Notes: a model not told the origin generated them from the letters alone. A stretch of 64,000 nucleotides of DNA from Ectothiorhodospira sp. BSL-9 (GCF_001632845.1 NZ_CP011994.1:2180001-2244000); one strand, 5' to 3'. Counted from the first letter of the stretch, positions 1-11,849 are shown. Made by a program: numbers and translations.

Positions 1-1
1 G

Positions 2-310
2 GGCCGCCGCGTGGACGCCCAGCTTCGGCTGGCCCGGGCCCGCGGCGACCTGGCAGAAATCCCCGCACTGGAAGAGCGCCTGGACGGGAATCCGGATGAC
101 CCCGAAGCGCTGCACCGAGTGGGCGCTGCCAGGATCCTCGATGGTGAGTATGAGTCAGGGTTGGCCATGCTCATGCAACTCATGAAAAAGCATCGCAAGT
201 ATGGCGAGGATGCCGGTCACAAGGGCCTGCTGGCGGCGTTCGAGCTGCTGGGCGCCCGGCATCCGCTGGTCAACGACTATCGCCGCAAGATGATGGCGCT
301 GATGTTCTGA
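2..310 (+). CDS. cnoX: CnoX/YbbN-like thioredoxin-fold co-chaperone, C-terminal part (5' end outside window)
   Basis: The reading frame is open from the first bases of the window, so this is the 3' end of a longer gene; the GTG at 11 is probably internal. The visible ~100 residues are helical and TPR-like and end in a pattern (DDPEALHRVGAARI, then DAGHKGLLAAFELLG and a basic YRRKMMALMF tail) that matches the C-terminal tetratricopeptide half of YbbN/CnoX. In that family an N-terminal thioredoxin fold is joined to TPRs and protects unfolded or oxidised clients for GroEL and DnaK. The thioredoxin part is not visible, so the assignment rests on the tail alone. parE follows after about 110 bases on the same strand. 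Confidence 0.7.
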   Translation, partial: GRRVDAQLRLARARGDLAEIPALEERLDGNPDDPEALHRVGAARILDGEYESGLAMLMQLMKKHRKYGEDAGHKGLLAAFELLGARHPLVNDYRRKMMALMF

Positions 311-2314
<2,004 letters not shown>

Positions 2315-2349
2315 GCGGGGCTTACTTTCAAGAATCAACAGGTGTACAC

Positions 2350-2583
2350 GTGGCAAAACCAATGGTTGGATTCGGAACGCGCCTGGGGCTGATCCTGCTC
2401 AGCTTCGCGGGCATCATCATCGCCATGACCGGCATCCTGGAACTGGCCACCGGTGGGGTGGGCAGTTTCTATCCGCCTGAATGGCGATTCCCCGGTTACG
2501 CCGTGGTGATGATCGTTGGCGGCTATCTCATGATGGCACCCATGGGCTGGCTCTACATGCGGGATGCCAAAACCGATGACTGA
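2350..2583 (+). CDS. Small two-helix membrane protein between parE and parC
   Basis: I do not recognise the family. The protein has about 77 residues from a GTG at 2350, which is preceded by AGGTG about 7 bases upstream. A TTG at 2311 overlapping the parE stop would add 13 residues. Two hydrophobic segments are clear: one near the start (LGLILLSFAGIIIAMTGI) and one after the YPPEWRFPGY linker (VVMIVGGYLMM). The tail is short and charged. It lies directly between the two topoisomerase IV subunit genes on the same strand with small gaps, so it is probably co-transcribed with them. Nothing in the sequence points to a role in DNA topology. Confidence 0.7.
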   Translation: MAKPMVGFGTRLGLILLSFAGIIIAMTGILELATGGVGSFYPPEWRFPGYAVVMIVGGYLMMAPMGWLYMRDAKTDD

Positions 2584-2596
2584 GTCCCGCTGAGCC

Positions 2597-4843
2597 ATGA
2601 GCAATCTTGAACTGAACCTGGATGGTGTTGAACAGCAGCCGCTGAGCACCTTCGCGGAAAAGGCGTACCTGGACTATTCCATGTACGTGATCCTGGACCG
2701 CGCACTGCCCCACGTGGGGGATGGCCTCAAGCCCGTACAGCGGCGTTTGATCTATGCCATGAGTGAGCTGGGCCTGTCGGCCCTGTCCAAGCACAAGAAG
2801 TCCGCCCGCACCGTGGGCGATGTGCTGGGCAAGTACCATCCCCATGGGGATTCGGCCTGTTACGAGGCCATGGTGCTGCTGGCTCAGCCCTTCTCCTCAC
2901 GCTATCCGTTCGTGGACGGGCAGGGCAACTGGGGCTCACCGGACGATCCCAAGTCCTTTGCCGCCATGCGCTATACCGAGGCGCGCCTGTCCCCCTATGC
3001 CCAGTTGCTCCTGTCGGAACTGGGGCAGGGTACGGCGGATTGGGTGCCCAACTTCGACGGCACCATGGAAGAGCCCAAGGTGCTGCCGGCCCGATTGCCC
3101 AACGTGCTGTTGAACGGTGGCTCGGGGATCGCCGTGGGTATGGCCACCGACATCCCGCCCCATAACCTTCGCGAGGTGGCCCGCGCCTGCATCTGTCTGC
3201 TTGAGGACCCGGATGCGGGGCTGGAGCAGATCTGCGAGCACATCCAGGGCCCGGATTTCCCCACGGATGCGGAGATCATCACCCCGCGCCAGGATCTCAT
3301 GGCCCTGTACCGCACGGGTCATGGCAGTCTGCGCATGCGCGCCCGGTTTGAGCGGGAAAATGGCGACATCATCATCACCGCCCTGCCATTCCAGGTGTCG
3401 GGAGCCAAGGTGCTCGAACAGATTGCCGGGCAGATGAACGCCAAGAAGCTGCCCATGGTGGAGGACCTGCGGGATGAGTCGGACCACGAACATCCCACCC
3501 GTCTGGTCATCACGCCCCGTTCCAACCGGGTGGACATGGCGGGCCTGATGGACCACCTGTTCGCCACCACCGATCTGGAGCGCAGCTACCGGGTGAACAT
3601 GAACCTGATCGGCCTGGACGGCCGTCCCCGGGTGAAGAGTCTGCCAACGCTGCTGGCTGAGTGGCTGGAATTCAGGATTGAGACCGTGCGCCGTCGCCTG
3701 CAGTGGCGACTGGACAAGGTGCTCAAGCGCCTGCATATCCTGGAAGGCCTGCTGATTGCCTATCTGAATATCGATGAGGTGATTCGCATCATCCGGGAAA
3801 ACGACGAGCCCAAGCCGGTGCTGATGGAGCGGTTTGGCCTCACGGATACCCAGGCCGAGGCCATCCTGGAACTCAAGTTGCGCCACCTGGCCCGCCTGGA
3901 GGAGATGAAGATCCGCGGCGAGCAGGACGAGCTGGAGCAGGAACGGGACCACCTGCAGTCCGTGCTGGGTTCCGATGTCAGGCTGCGTGGCCTGGTGCGC
4001 GACGAGATCGAGGCGGATGCCGAAAAATTCGGCGATGATCGCCGCTCCCCCATTGTTGCGCGCGCCGCCGCCCAGGCCCTGGATGAATCCGCCCTGGTGC
4101 CCGCCGAACCCCTGACCGTGGTGCTCTCGAAGATGGGCTGGGTGCGAGCCGCCAAGGGTCACGAGGTGGATGCCCAGGGGCTGAATTACAAGTCTGGCGA
4201 TGCCTATCAGTCCGACGCCCAGGGGCGCAGTAATCAGCAGGCGGTGTTCCTGGATTCCACGGGCCGCACCTATGCCCTGGCCGCCCATACCCTGCCGTCG
4301 GCCCGAGGGCAGGGGGAGCCGATCTCGGGGCGCCTGTCGCCACCCGATGGGGCGCAATTCGTGGGTGTGATGATGGGGGCAGGGGAGGACCTGTACCTGA
4401 TGTCCACTGATCACGGCTATGGCTTCATCTGCCGCATGGAGGACATGATCTCCCGTAACCGTGCCGGCAAGGCGCTGCTCACCGTGCCCCAGGGCGCCAG
4501 CGTGCGTCACCCGATGAAGGTGCGTGACCCGCAGCAGCAGTACCTGGCGGCCGCCACCACCGACGGTTACCTGTTACTGCTTCCCCTCTCGGAGCTGCCC
4601 TGCATGCCCCGGGGCAAGGGCAACAAGATCGTCAATATCCCCACCGCCCGCCTCAAGGCCGGCGAGGAGTCCCTGGCGGACCTGACTCTGCTGGACGGAA
4701 GTGACAGTCTCACCGTGGTGGCAGGCAAGAAGTTCAAGACCCTCAAGCCGGACGAATGGCAGGAATACCTGGGAGAACGCGGTCGCCGCGGCACCAAACT
4801 GCCCCGCGGCTTCCAGAAGGTGGACACCCTCAGGTCCGGCTGA
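2597..4843 (+). CDS. parC: DNA topoisomerase IV subunit A (ParC)
   Basis: Breakage-reunion subunit of topoisomerase IV. It has 748 residues, matching the usual ~750. The catalytic tyrosine is Y126 in [11 protein letters not shown]. The quinolone-resistance region reads [12 protein letters not shown], with Ser86 and Glu90 at the positions of E. coli Ser80 and Glu84, so it is of the unmutated, drug-sensitive type. A coiled-coil gate segment follows ([16 protein letters not shown]), then a C-terminal beta-pinwheel region with repeated blade-like motifs. It begins 13 bases after the small membrane-protein gene. A large perfect inverted repeat starts 7 bases past the stop codon. Confidence 0.97.
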   Translation: MSNLELNLDGVEQQPLSTFAEKAYLDYSMYVILDRALPHVGDGLKPVQRRLIYAMSELGLSALSKHKKSARTVGDVLGKYHPHGDSACYEAMVLLAQPFSSRYPFVDGQGNWGSPDDPKSFAAMRYTEARLSPYAQLLLSELGQGTADWVPNFDGTMEEPKVLPARLPNVLLNGGSGIAVGMATDIPPHNLREVARACICLLEDPDAGLEQICEHIQGPDFPTDAEIITPRQDLMALYRTGHGSLRMRARFERENGDIIITALPFQVSGAKVLEQIAGQMNAKKLPMVEDLRDESDHEHPTRLVITPRSNRVDMAGLMDHLFATTDLERSYRVNMNLIGLDGRPRVKSLPTLLAEWLEFRIETVRRRLQWRLDKVLKRLHILEGLLIAYLNIDEVIRIIRENDEPKPVLMERFGLTDTQAEAILELKLRHLARLEEMKIRGEQDELEQERDHLQSVLGSDVRLRGLVRDEIEADAEKFGDDRRSPIVARAAAQALDESALVPAEPLTVVLSKMGWVRAAKGHEVDAQGLNYKSGDAYQSDAQGRSNQQAVFLDSTGRTYALAAHTLPSARGQGEPISGRLSPPDGAQFVGVMMGAGEDLYLMSTDHGYGFICRMEDMISRNRAGKALLTVPQGASVRHPMKVRDPQQQYLAAATTDGYLLLLPLSELPCMPRGKGNKIVNIPTARLKAGEESLADLTLLDGSDSLTVVAGKKFKTLKPDEWQEYLGERGRRGTKLPRGFQKVDTLRSG

Positions 4844-4849
4844 CAAAAG

Positions 4850-4915
4850 GCACCCAAAATGGGGACAGACACCTTTTTCGAAAACGAAAAAGGTGTCTGT
4901 CCCCATTTTGGGTGC
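4850..4915. repeat. Perfect 31-bp inverted repeat with GGGGACAGACACC core
   Basis: Left arm 4850-4880 and right arm 4885-4915 are exact reverse complements around a 4-base AAAA loop. The arms contain ATGGGGACAGACACCTTTTT and its complement. The element sits between parC and htpX. It shares its core with 55617-55669 and with a half copy at 53241-53258, so it is a dispersed family and not just a local hairpin. It could fold as a very stable stem and might also end parC transcripts, although no T-tract follows it. Confidence 0.9.
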
Positions 4916-5008
4916 GGGCCCAGGGTGCGCCTGAGCTTGAATTTTTAACGGCAAACCCCATCTAATACGCCGGATAGAATCGGCAATCCTCTCATTGACG
5001 GAGACAAC

Positions 5009-5899
5009 ATGAAGCGTATCGCCCTTTTCCTGGCCACTAACCTGGCCATCATCGTGGTGCTCAGTATCACCCTGCGGATTCTGGGCGTTGAACGGATCCT
5101 GGACGAGACCGGGACCGGGCTGAATCTCAACAACCTGCTGGTGTTCGCGCTGGTATTTGGTTTCGGTGGCTCGTTCATCTCCCTGGCCATTTCCAAATGG
5201 ATGGCCAAGAAGACCATGGGCGTGAAGGTGATTGAGCAGCCCAGCAACCCCACCGAGCAGTGGCTGGTGGACACCGTGCGGCGGCAGGCCAAACAGGCCG
5301 GCATTGGTATGCCTGAGGTGGGTATCTTCGACTCTCCCGATCCCAACGCCTTCGCCACCGGCATGTCCAGGAACAACGCCCTGGTTGCGGTGAGTACCGG
5401 CCTGATGCAGAACATGGGGCAGGATGAAGTGGAGGCCGTGCTGGGTCACGAGGTGAGTCACGTGGCCAACGGCGACATGGTGACGCTGGCCCTGATCCAG
5501 GGGGTGGTGAACACCTTCGTGATCTTCCTGGCCCGCGTGATCGGACATTTCGTGGACCGGGTGGTGTTCAAGAACGAGCAGGGGCACGGTCCTGCCTTCT
5601 GGATTACCACCATCGTGGCGGAGATCATCCTGGCCATCCTGGCCTCCATCATCGTGATGTGGTTCTCCCGTCAGCGGGAATTCCGGGCCGACACCGGTGG
5701 TGCCAACCTGTCCAGCCGGGAGAAGATGATCTCGGCCCTGGAGCGTCTGCGCGCCGCTCAGGGGCAGCCTTCACAGATGCCGGATCAGATGCAGGCCTTT
5801 GGTATCCGTGGCGGTGGCGTCACCCAGGGCCTCAAGCGCCTGTTCATGACGCACCCGCCCCTGGAAGAGCGGATCATGGCGCTGAAGTCGGGGCGGTGA
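5009..5899 (+). CDS. htpX: HtpX, inner-membrane zinc metalloprotease (M48)
   Basis: Membrane-bound heat-shock protease that works alongside FtsH in quality control of inner-membrane proteins. It has 296 residues, the normal length. Two N-terminal membrane helices ([18 protein letters not shown] and [19 protein letters not shown]) are followed by the zinc motif HEVSH (H147, E148, H151). Two further helices come next, then [12 protein letters not shown], which supplies the third ligand, and the THPPLEERI tail typical of M48B proteins. The start is supported by GGAGA before ATG 5009. A second, unrelated M48 protein is encoded at 59959-61311. Confidence 0.97.
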   Translation: MKRIALFLATNLAIIVVLSITLRILGVERILDETGTGLNLNNLLVFALVFGFGGSFISLAISKWMAKKTMGVKVIEQPSNPTEQWLVDTVRRQAKQAGIGMPEVGIFDSPDPNAFATGMSRNNALVAVSTGLMQNMGQDEVEAVLGHEVSHVANGDMVTLALIQGVVNTFVIFLARVIGHFVDRVVFKNEQGHGPAFWITTIVAEIILAILASIIVMWFSRQREFRADTGGANLSSREKMISALERLRAAQGQPSQMPDQMQAFGIRGGGVTQGLKRLFMTHPPLEERIMALKSGR

Positions 5900-5916
5900 T
5901 GGTTGTGTAGCTGGCG

Positions 5917-5950
5917 GGGATGAGGGGATAGGTACCGCGCCCCTCATCCC
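5917..5950. terminator. Hairpin between convergent htpX and fimX-like genes
   Basis: GGGATGAGGGG (5917-5927) is complementary to CCCCTCATCCC (5940-5950) with a 12-base loop. It lies just past the htpX stop and overlaps the last codon of the convergent minus-strand gene. There is no clear T-tract, so use as a bidirectional terminator is an inference from position. Confidence 0.45.
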
Positions 5951-8040
5951 ATCGTTGAAAAGTCGTATTCCAACCCCTCCGAGGGGGGCTGCAGGAAGTT
6001 ACCCTGGATGTAATTGATCCCCAGTCCCCAGAGGATGGAGAGGCTGTTGGCATCTTCCACCTGCTGGGCCAGGATCAGGCGGTTCTGAGAGTGGGCCGTG
6101 TCCGTGATCTGGCGCATGGCCTTCTGGTTCTCTTCGCTGCTGGGCAGGTTTCGGGTGAATGAGGCATCCACCTTGAGATAGTCAGCGGGGAAGTGATTAA
6201 GCACCTGGAACGGATTGAGGCCGTTGCCGAAGTCCTCCAGGGCCAGTTGGCAGTGGACACTCTTGAGGGCCTTGGCAAATTCCTTGGCCTGCTTCAGATA
6301 GGCCACCACGGTATTTTCCTTGAGTTCGAAGACCACGCATTCCGCCGGGATGCGGTGCTCTTTCAACCGTTCCATGATCCAGGGCAGCATGCCCGGATCG
6401 TGTAGCGAGCCTGCAGTGATCTTGATGAAGAAGATGGTGTCGTGGCCAGCCTTGCGTTGGGTTGCCAGTCGCTGCACCGCGTGATCGATCACCCAGCGAT
6501 CCAGGGCCTTGGCCATGTCGGTGCGTTCCGCGCTGGGCATGAACTCGGCTGGGCTGATGGCTTCGCCGTTCTCATCCAGCAGCCGCATGAATACCTCGTA
6601 ACGCTCGCCGCTCTCGCCGTGCAGGCTCACCACAGGCTGATACAGGAGGTGGAGCCGGTTGTCCCGAATGGCCTCGCTGAGGCGGGTGGTCCAGGTCCCA
6701 TCCAGCTGCTTTTGGGTCATCTCCCGTTCCTTGGGGCGATAGATGACCACGCGGTGGCCGTTGCCTTCCCGGGCCGCCTGCTGGCAGGCCTTCTGGGCGC
6801 GGGAAAGCAGCTCATTCATGTCCGGGGCGTTCTCGTCGATCCGGGCCACGCCCATGGAGGCCGTGCAGGTGAGCGAGCGGCCCTCCACGTCACAGATGTG
6901 ATTGGAGATGGTTTCCAGGATGCCCTGAGTGAAGCGCTCCAGGGCCTCGCTTTCCCATTGGTGGGTGAGAATGGCGAAGGCCTCGCCATCGAAGCGCGCG
7001 ACGATATCCTCCTCTGCGCAGACCTCCTCCAGCAGCTTGCCGATATCCCCCAGCACCAGGTCACCCCCGGCCACCCCCACCGTCTCGCGGATGTTGGAGA
7101 AGCGGTCGATGCGAAGTTCGATCAGTGAGGCGTTGCCGCTGCCCTGAGTGGCCGCGCTGAATGTATCCTGCAAGCGCTCCATGAAGTACTGGCGGTTGTA
7201 GAGGCCCGTGATCAGATCCCGCTGGGCCAGGTAATTGAGCTGCTTTTCCAGTTCCCGGGTATTGCTGGTGCGGTTTCGGATGAGGATCTGTGTGCAGGGC
7301 TCCCCTTCGATGGTCGCGGGGCTGAATTCCATCTGCACGGCCAGTGCTTCGCCGCCGGCGGTGCGGATCTGCAGATCCAGGGGCTTGGGGTCGGATGCAT
7401 CCTGGTCCTGGCCCCGATTGCGTTCGTAGGCGCGCAGGAAGTCCTTGAGTTTTTGCTGGTCGTCCCGGGACACCATGTCCATGAGGGGAATGCCCTCGAT
7501 ATCGTCCAGGTGGGAATAACCGAACAGTTCCAGGTAGGAGGTGTTGGCGTAGGTGTGCATGCCCTCATGCACGTAGGCAATGGCATCACGGGAGCTGTCC
7601 AGGAGGGTCTTGCAGCGCCTTTCCGTGTCCCTGAGGCCGGATTCGAAGGTCTTCAGGCGGCGCCATTGCCGCTGGAACTCGGCGGCCCGGGTCACCACGT
7701 GTCGCAGATGGTCCAGGCGGTTTTTCTGCACCATGTCGTGGGCGCCCAGTTCCATGCAGTCCACCACGTCCACGTCCGGGGAGGTGGCCACGGCCACGAT
7801 GGGGGCATGGCGACCCATGTTCTGGTTGGCCTCCACCACCTTTTCCAGTGACAGTTCAGGGTGATTCAAGGTGCAGATGACCACATCCGGGGTGTGGCTG
7901 CGGAGCTTCTCGTGGAGTTCTTCTTCGTCTTCGGCGCGCTCCGGCCTGACCGCAAATCCAGCGGACTTGAGGGTGCTGACCATCATCTCGGCGTCGTTGA
8001 GATCATCGTCGATGATCAGAAGGCGGATGATATTTTCCAT
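5944..8040 (-). CDS. fimX: FimX-like REC-PAS-GGDEF-EAL protein with degenerate catalytic motifs
   Basis: The protein has 699 residues from ATG 8040 (an upstream ATG at 8070 adds 10). Domain order is receiver (1-125), PAS (about 150-260), GGDEF (about 275-440) and EAL (about 455-695). All three signalling centres look degenerate. The receiver has Thr57 where the phospho-acceptor Asp should be (CTLNHPE). GGDEF reads DGEAF, and EAL reads EVF in the context RYEVFMRL. The EAL region with LNHFPADYLKVDASFTRNL and GINYIQGNFLQ closely recalls Pseudomonas FimX, a c-di-GMP effector that promotes type IV pilus assembly at the pole. It is therefore more likely a c-di-GMP sensor than an enzyme. The next minus-strand gene encodes a PilZ-like protein, and fimV lies in the same window. 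Confidence 0.82.
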   Translation of the reverse strand: MENIIRLLIIDDDLNDAEMMVSTLKSAGFAVRPERAEDEEELHEKLRSHTPDVVICTLNHPELSLEKVVEANQNMGRHAPIVAVATSPDVDVVDCMELGAHDMVQKNRLDHLRHVVTRAAEFQRQWRRLKTFESGLRDTERRCKTLLDSSRDAIAYVHEGMHTYANTSYLELFGYSHLDDIEGIPLMDMVSRDDQQKLKDFLRAYERNRGQDQDASDPKPLDLQIRTAGGEALAVQMEFSPATIEGEPCTQILIRNRTSNTRELEKQLNYLAQRDLITGLYNRQYFMERLQDTFSAATQGSGNASLIELRIDRFSNIRETVGVAGGDLVLGDIGKLLEEVCAEEDIVARFDGEAFAILTHQWESEALERFTQGILETISNHICDVEGRSLTCTASMGVARIDENAPDMNELLSRAQKACQQAAREGNGHRVVIYRPKEREMTQKQLDGTWTTRLSEAIRDNRLHLLYQPVVSLHGESGERYEVFMRLLDENGEAISPAEFMPSAERTDMAKALDRWVIDHAVQRLATQRKAGHDTIFFIKITAGSLHDPGMLPWIMERLKEHRIPAECVVFELKENTVVAYLKQAKEFAKALKSVHCQLALEDFGNGLNPFQVLNHFPADYLKVDASFTRNLPSSEENQKAMRQITDTAHSQNRLILAQQVEDANSLSILWGLGINYIQGNFLQPPSEGLEYDFSTMG

Positions 8041-8154
8041 GCGATCCGGGCCTGCTCGGGCGGGAACCATGATCGACTGTCAAGCCGATCCCCCATACTG
8101 CCGGCGATTATACAGACAATGCGGGGGCGGTCACCAACGAGCGGGCCTGGGGCG

Positions 8155-9945
8155 CTAGAGGATGTCGGGCCAGGGCGGGGTGTTCTTATCCGATGTTTCG
8201 CCCTCAGGGGCCGAAGTGAACTGCGCCGGGCGAAACTGGAATTGAGTGAACAGGCTGGACTGGGTTTCGATGGCGGAGAGATCAACCATGAGTGTGCGAC
8301 CCGCGAGGGTAACGGCCACCCGTTCGCCCGCCTCGAACAGGCCGGCCCGGCAGATCAAGGTGGCCTGCTGCTCCAGCACCTTGATCCGCGGCAGCAGCAG
8401 CCCCGGAATACTGCGCCCCATGGGGCGACCATGTCGCACCGGACTGATGTCCACCGGCATGGCCTTGGGAGCCAGCATCTTGATGCCGACTTCCAGGCCG
8501 GCGTCGCTGGGGCTGCGTATCCAGCGGATCATGCCCGGGCGCCAATGCTCGCGTCCAGAGTTGGCATCCCGCAGGGCGATCAGTTCACCCACTTGCGCCC
8601 GAACGCTCATATCACCACGCCAGCGCAGCCGAAAGCCTCCGGCGCTGGTATCGAGGACTTCCCATGGGGTTGGAGCTGGCGCCTCCTCACGGGGTTGCAA
8701 GGCCCCTGACTGATCCTGCGTGGTGCGATCGGTGACCAGATTACCCTTGGCGATGGTATCCCAGGCACTGGAACTGACATCCTTGGGCGTGTCTGCCAGG
8801 TAGCGCACGGTGATACCCTCACTCTCGTAGCGTGGGGAATCGGACATGCGTTCCAGGGTGAGTTCTTCGAAGGCCCTGTCCCGCTCCTGATCCTTGCCGA
8901 CCGCGCTGGCTTGGGGGGCAGGGCTGATGGCCTGACGGATCATCTCGTGGATGGCGCTGATGCCCAGCACGACGTCGATGCGACCGTCGCGGGAGATGCG
9001 GCTGAAGCGGCGTCGGGCATTGTTGGTCCACGCCTGCAGGATGCGGGCGGCTGTTTCCTTGTGGAGCGGGCCGAGGGCGCCCTGGGAGCCGGCACGGACC
9101 TCCTCACGTATCTGGCGGATCAAGGGAAACAGGTTCAGGTAACGGACGGCCTCGTGACGGCTGACCTCTGAACCATGAATATAGGCCGGTGGCTCATCGG
9201 TGCTCAGGTCGAGCACGTACAGGTGATCAGCGTTGTCTGCCACGGGGGAGGTGGTGATGGCGCACTCGTGGGCAGAATCCTCCAGGTAGCGGGCCAGGGC
9301 ATCAGCATCCCCCTGGTGCAGGGTGAGGGGGTCGGCCAGGCTGTAAAGACTTATCTGCTTGTAGGTGTGCGCCACGGTGCTGCGTCGATGGCTGTTCAGC
9401 TCGACATCCTTGATTTCCTTGGTGACCAACTGCCTCTGTTCGGCCAGGTGGTACAGCCAATGGGCCTGCTCCCATAGCCCGTCGGGCGTGGGCTGGTATA
9501 GGCGCCCGGCGTGAAATTGGCGTTCTGCCAGGGCGCGCATGGCCCGGTGAATGGCCAGGCCCAGATGCCGGGGCGCCAGGCGGTTGGCTTCGCAGCTGCC
9601 TTCGCGTACCACCTGCAGGTAGCCCATGGCGAACTCGTGCAGCAAATCGGTGTTGATATTGGCGATGCGCTGGCTTCGGGAAGCCAGGGGCAGGGAGCGG
9701 TTGATGAAGTGCCTGCTCAGTTGATCGACGATCACTTTGCGGGTGGGCCGCAGAAGTTCGAGGATCTCCAGGCGGTCGTCCGGGGGCATCCGCAACCGAT
9801 TGAATTCGGTCAGGCCCTGATAGAACAGCCGGGTGGTCTCGCCGGTGTTGGCCAGGGGCAGTTCCCTCAGCCAGCGCTTTACCTTGCGGGGCTGAGTGGG
9901 GAATGGCTCGGTTTCCAGGTGCATCGACGGGGTCCCGACCAACAT
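8155..9945 (-). CDS. PilZ-like domain protein of unknown function
   Basis: The protein has about 596 residues from ATG 9945, chosen because GGAG lies 9 bases upstream; a GTG at 10011 is an alternative. The first ~350 residues are helical and soluble and I do not recognise them. Residues ~430-530 look like a PilZ fold: PWEVLDTSAGGFRLRW, then a basic-aromatic stretch and LEVGIKMLAP. The canonical RxxxR c-di-GMP motif is not obvious, so ligand binding is unproven. It is transcribed from a good promoter at 10017-10045 and is followed by the fimX-like gene in the same direction. Both could act in c-di-GMP signalling for pili or surface behaviour; this is inferred from the neighbourhood. Confidence 0.65.
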   Translation of the reverse strand: MLVGTPSMHLETEPFPTQPRKVKRWLRELPLANTGETTRLFYQGLTEFNRLRMPPDDRLEILELLRPTRKVIVDQLSRHFINRSLPLASRSQRIANINTDLLHEFAMGYLQVVREGSCEANRLAPRHLGLAIHRAMRALAERQFHAGRLYQPTPDGLWEQAHWLYHLAEQRQLVTKEIKDVELNSHRRSTVAHTYKQISLYSLADPLTLHQGDADALARYLEDSAHECAITTSPVADNADHLYVLDLSTDEPPAYIHGSEVSRHEAVRYLNLFPLIRQIREEVRAGSQGALGPLHKETAARILQAWTNNARRRFSRISRDGRIDVVLGISAIHEMIRQAISPAPQASAVGKDQERDRAFEELTLERMSDSPRYESEGITVRYLADTPKDVSSSAWDTIAKGNLVTDRTTQDQSGALQPREEAPAPTPWEVLDTSAGGFRLRWRGDMSVRAQVGELIALRDANSGREHWRPGMIRWIRSPSDAGLEVGIKMLAPKAMPVDISPVRHGRPMGRSIPGLLLPRIKVLEQQATLICRAGLFEAGERVAVTLAGRTLMVDLSAIETQSSLFTQFQFRPAQFTSAPEGETSDKNTPPWPDIL

Positions 9946-10016
9946 GGCGGAGTGCTCCAGCGTGTCTCTCAAATTACAACGTGAGACATTAAAAAGTGTG
10001 ACGGAGTTCACTATAA

Positions 10017-10045
10017 TTTATAGCGCACCTCCACCGTGGTAACAA
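10017..10045 (-). promoter_or_regulatory. Sigma70-type promoter of the PilZ-like/fimX-like genes
   Basis: Read on the minus strand, TTGTTA (10045-10040) is followed after 17 bases by TATAAA (10022-10017). This is near consensus and lies about 75 bases before the ATG at 9945. The surrounding 40 bases are much more AT-rich than the rest of the region. Confidence 0.6.
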
Positions 10046-10117
10046 ATGATTTTTTGAAGCATGGTTCGTACCGGGAGGTATAAGTGCATCCTGGGCTTGT
10101 CGTTTTCAGGTGTGACA

Positions 10118-11131
10118 TCAGGTCCCGGTCACTGGGGATTTCCCCGGTGCGCCTGGAATCTCCCTGACCAATCTGGGCAGGAGATAGCCGGGTTGTTGAG
10201 CTGCCAATGCCTTCATGATGGCGAGCGCCGCTGCCTCTTCCACCGCGAAATGCGCGGCCCCGCTCACCGGGTCCAGCACGTGGAGGTAATAGGGTTGCAC
10301 GCCCGATGCAAACAAAACCTCGCCAAGATCACCCAGGGCAGCGACGCTGTCATTGACGCCGCGCAGGAGAACGGCCTGATTGAACAGGCGCACACCGGTC
10401 CGGTCCAGGGTGGCGAGGGCACTGCGGGTGGAGGTGTCCAGCTCCTGGGCATGGTTGGCGTGGATCACCATGACCGGGCGCAGGCGTGTGCCCGTGAGCC
10501 AGTCAATCAGATCCGGTCCGATACGTTCAGGAAGGATCACCGGCAGCCGGGTATGCACGCGCAGGGTGCGCAGGTGGTCGATGCGGGCAAGATCCCGTGT
10601 CATGGCGGCCAGTTCGCCATCCGTCAGCACCAGAGGGTCGCCGCCGCTGAGAATGACCTCATGGATATCCGGTCGCGAGCGCAGCCAGGCCAGTGTTTCT
10701 GGCCAGCGGCTGCGTCCGGCTGAGGCCTGCCCATAAGGATAATGACGGCGAAAGCAGTAACGGCAGTGAATGGCGCAGGCGCCGGTGGTGATCAGCAGGG
10801 CTCGGCCGGCGTATTTCTGGATGACGCCAGGGGCCGCCATGGCATCGAGATCCCCCACCGGGTCTTCCACGAAGCCGGGGGCCGCTTCGAGTTCGCTCTC
10901 CATGGGTAACACCTGGCGCAGCAGGGGGTCGTGCAGGTTACCCGGGCGCATGCGGGCCACGTAACTTTCCGGCACCTGCAGGCGAAACCGCTGTGCCGCT
11001 ACCCGGGCCGCGGGCAGGAGTGCCGGATCCAGGTTCAGGCGGCGAATCAGGACCTCCGGATCGGTGATGGCTTGTGCCAGTGCCGTCTGCCAGGCACAAG
11101 CCTGACGGTCGGCGGTCAATCGCGTTATCAT
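10118..11131 (-). CDS. epmB: EpmB, lysine 2,3-aminomutase-type enzyme for EF-P modification
   Basis: Radical SAM, PLP-dependent enzyme that converts (S)-alpha-lysine to (R)-beta-lysine, the substrate EpmA attaches to EF-P. It has 337 residues from ATG 11131, matching E. coli EpmB (342); upstream in-frame ATGs at 11173 and 11230 give an unusual leader and were rejected. The [4Fe-4S] motif is CAIHCRYCF (CxxxCxxC). RRHYPYG, SGGDPL and [15 protein letters not shown] are typical of the KamA/YjeK family. The gene is divergent from efp with a 154-base gap, so writer, cofactor maker and target sit together. Confidence 0.95.
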   Translation of the reverse strand: MITRLTADRQACAWQTALAQAITDPEVLIRRLNLDPALLPAARVAAQRFRLQVPESYVARMRPGNLHDPLLRQVLPMESELEAAPGFVEDPVGDLDAMAAPGVIQKYAGRALLITTGACAIHCRYCFRRHYPYGQASAGRSRWPETLAWLRSRPDIHEVILSGGDPLVLTDGELAAMTRDLARIDHLRTLRVHTRLPVILPERIGPDLIDWLTGTRLRPVMVIHANHAQELDTSTRSALATLDRTGVRLFNQAVLLRGVNDSVAALGDLGEVLFASGVQPYYLHVLDPVSGAAHFAVEEAAALAIMKALAAQQPGYLLPRLVREIPGAPGKSPVTGT

Positions 11132-11285
11132 CGGCGGCTTTACCCAGAGGGCGGACACGGGGCGGTCGGGCATTTTGCCGCGTTTCCCGGGCCCGGTGCC
11201 AGTTCCGCCCCGGATGCGCCCGGCATCCACGGTTTTCCCTTACCCCCAATGCGAGCCGAGGGGCTCGACCCGGAGAACTTTGAGC

Positions 11286-11849
11286 ATGGCAACCTACAGC
11301 ACCAACGAATTCAAGAGCGGACTCAAGATCCTGATGGACGGCGATCCCTGCACCATCGTGGAGAATGAGTTCGTCAAGCCTGGCAAGGGTCAGGCCTTCA
11401 GTCGCGTGAAGATCCGCAATCTCAAGACCGGTCGGGTACTGGACAAGACCTTCAAGTCTGGCGAGTCGGTAGAGGCCGCCGACGTCATGGATACGGAGAT
11501 GCAGTATCTCTACAACGACGGCGAGTTCTGGCATTTCATGGTGCCCGATAACTTCGAGCAGTACGCCGCCGGCGAGACTGCCGTGGCGGACGCCATGAAG
11601 TGGCTCAAGGAACAGGACACCTGCGTGGTGACCCTGTGGAACAATTCTCCGTTGTCGGTGGCGCCGCCCAACTTTGTTGAGCTCACCATCACCCAGTGCG
11701 ACCCGGGTATTCGCGGTGATACCGCCACCGGCGGCACCAAACCGGCCACCCTGGAGACCGGCGCGGTGGTGAAGGTGCCCCTGTTCGTCAACGAGGGGGA
11801 CGTGATCCGCGTGGACACCCGTAGCGGCGAGTACGTGTCGCGGGCATGA
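11286..11849 (+). CDS. efp: Elongation factor P
   Basis: Relieves ribosome stalling at polyproline stretches. It has 187 residues starting [12 protein letters not shown], with GGAGA upstream of ATG 11286; the frame is open further upstream but without homology. The loop [12 protein letters not shown] places Lys34 at the position that receives beta-lysine in E. coli. epmB and epmA on either side indicate lysylation rather than rhamnosylation or hydroxypentanolylation. The stop overlaps the epmA start by 4 bases (ATGA), so efp and epmA are translationally coupled. Confidence 0.98.
   Translation: MATYSTNEFKSGLKILMDGDPCTIVENEFVKPGKGQAFSRVKIRNLKTGRVLDKTFKSGESVEAADVMDTEMQYLYNDGEFWHFMVPDNFEQYAAGETAVADAMKWLKEQDTCVVTLWNNSPLSVAPPNFVELTITQCDPGIRGDTATGGTKPATLETGAVVKVPLFVNEGDVIRVDTRSGEYVSRA

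Noticed and set aside
2936-4510. 524-residue minus-strand open frame inside parC
   Set aside because: It is antisense to a gene with complete ParC motifs. Long shadow frames are expected at this GC content.
2597-4843. Quinolone-resistance change in ParC
   Set aside because: Ser86 and Glu90 (E. coli Ser80, Glu84) are the sensitive residues.
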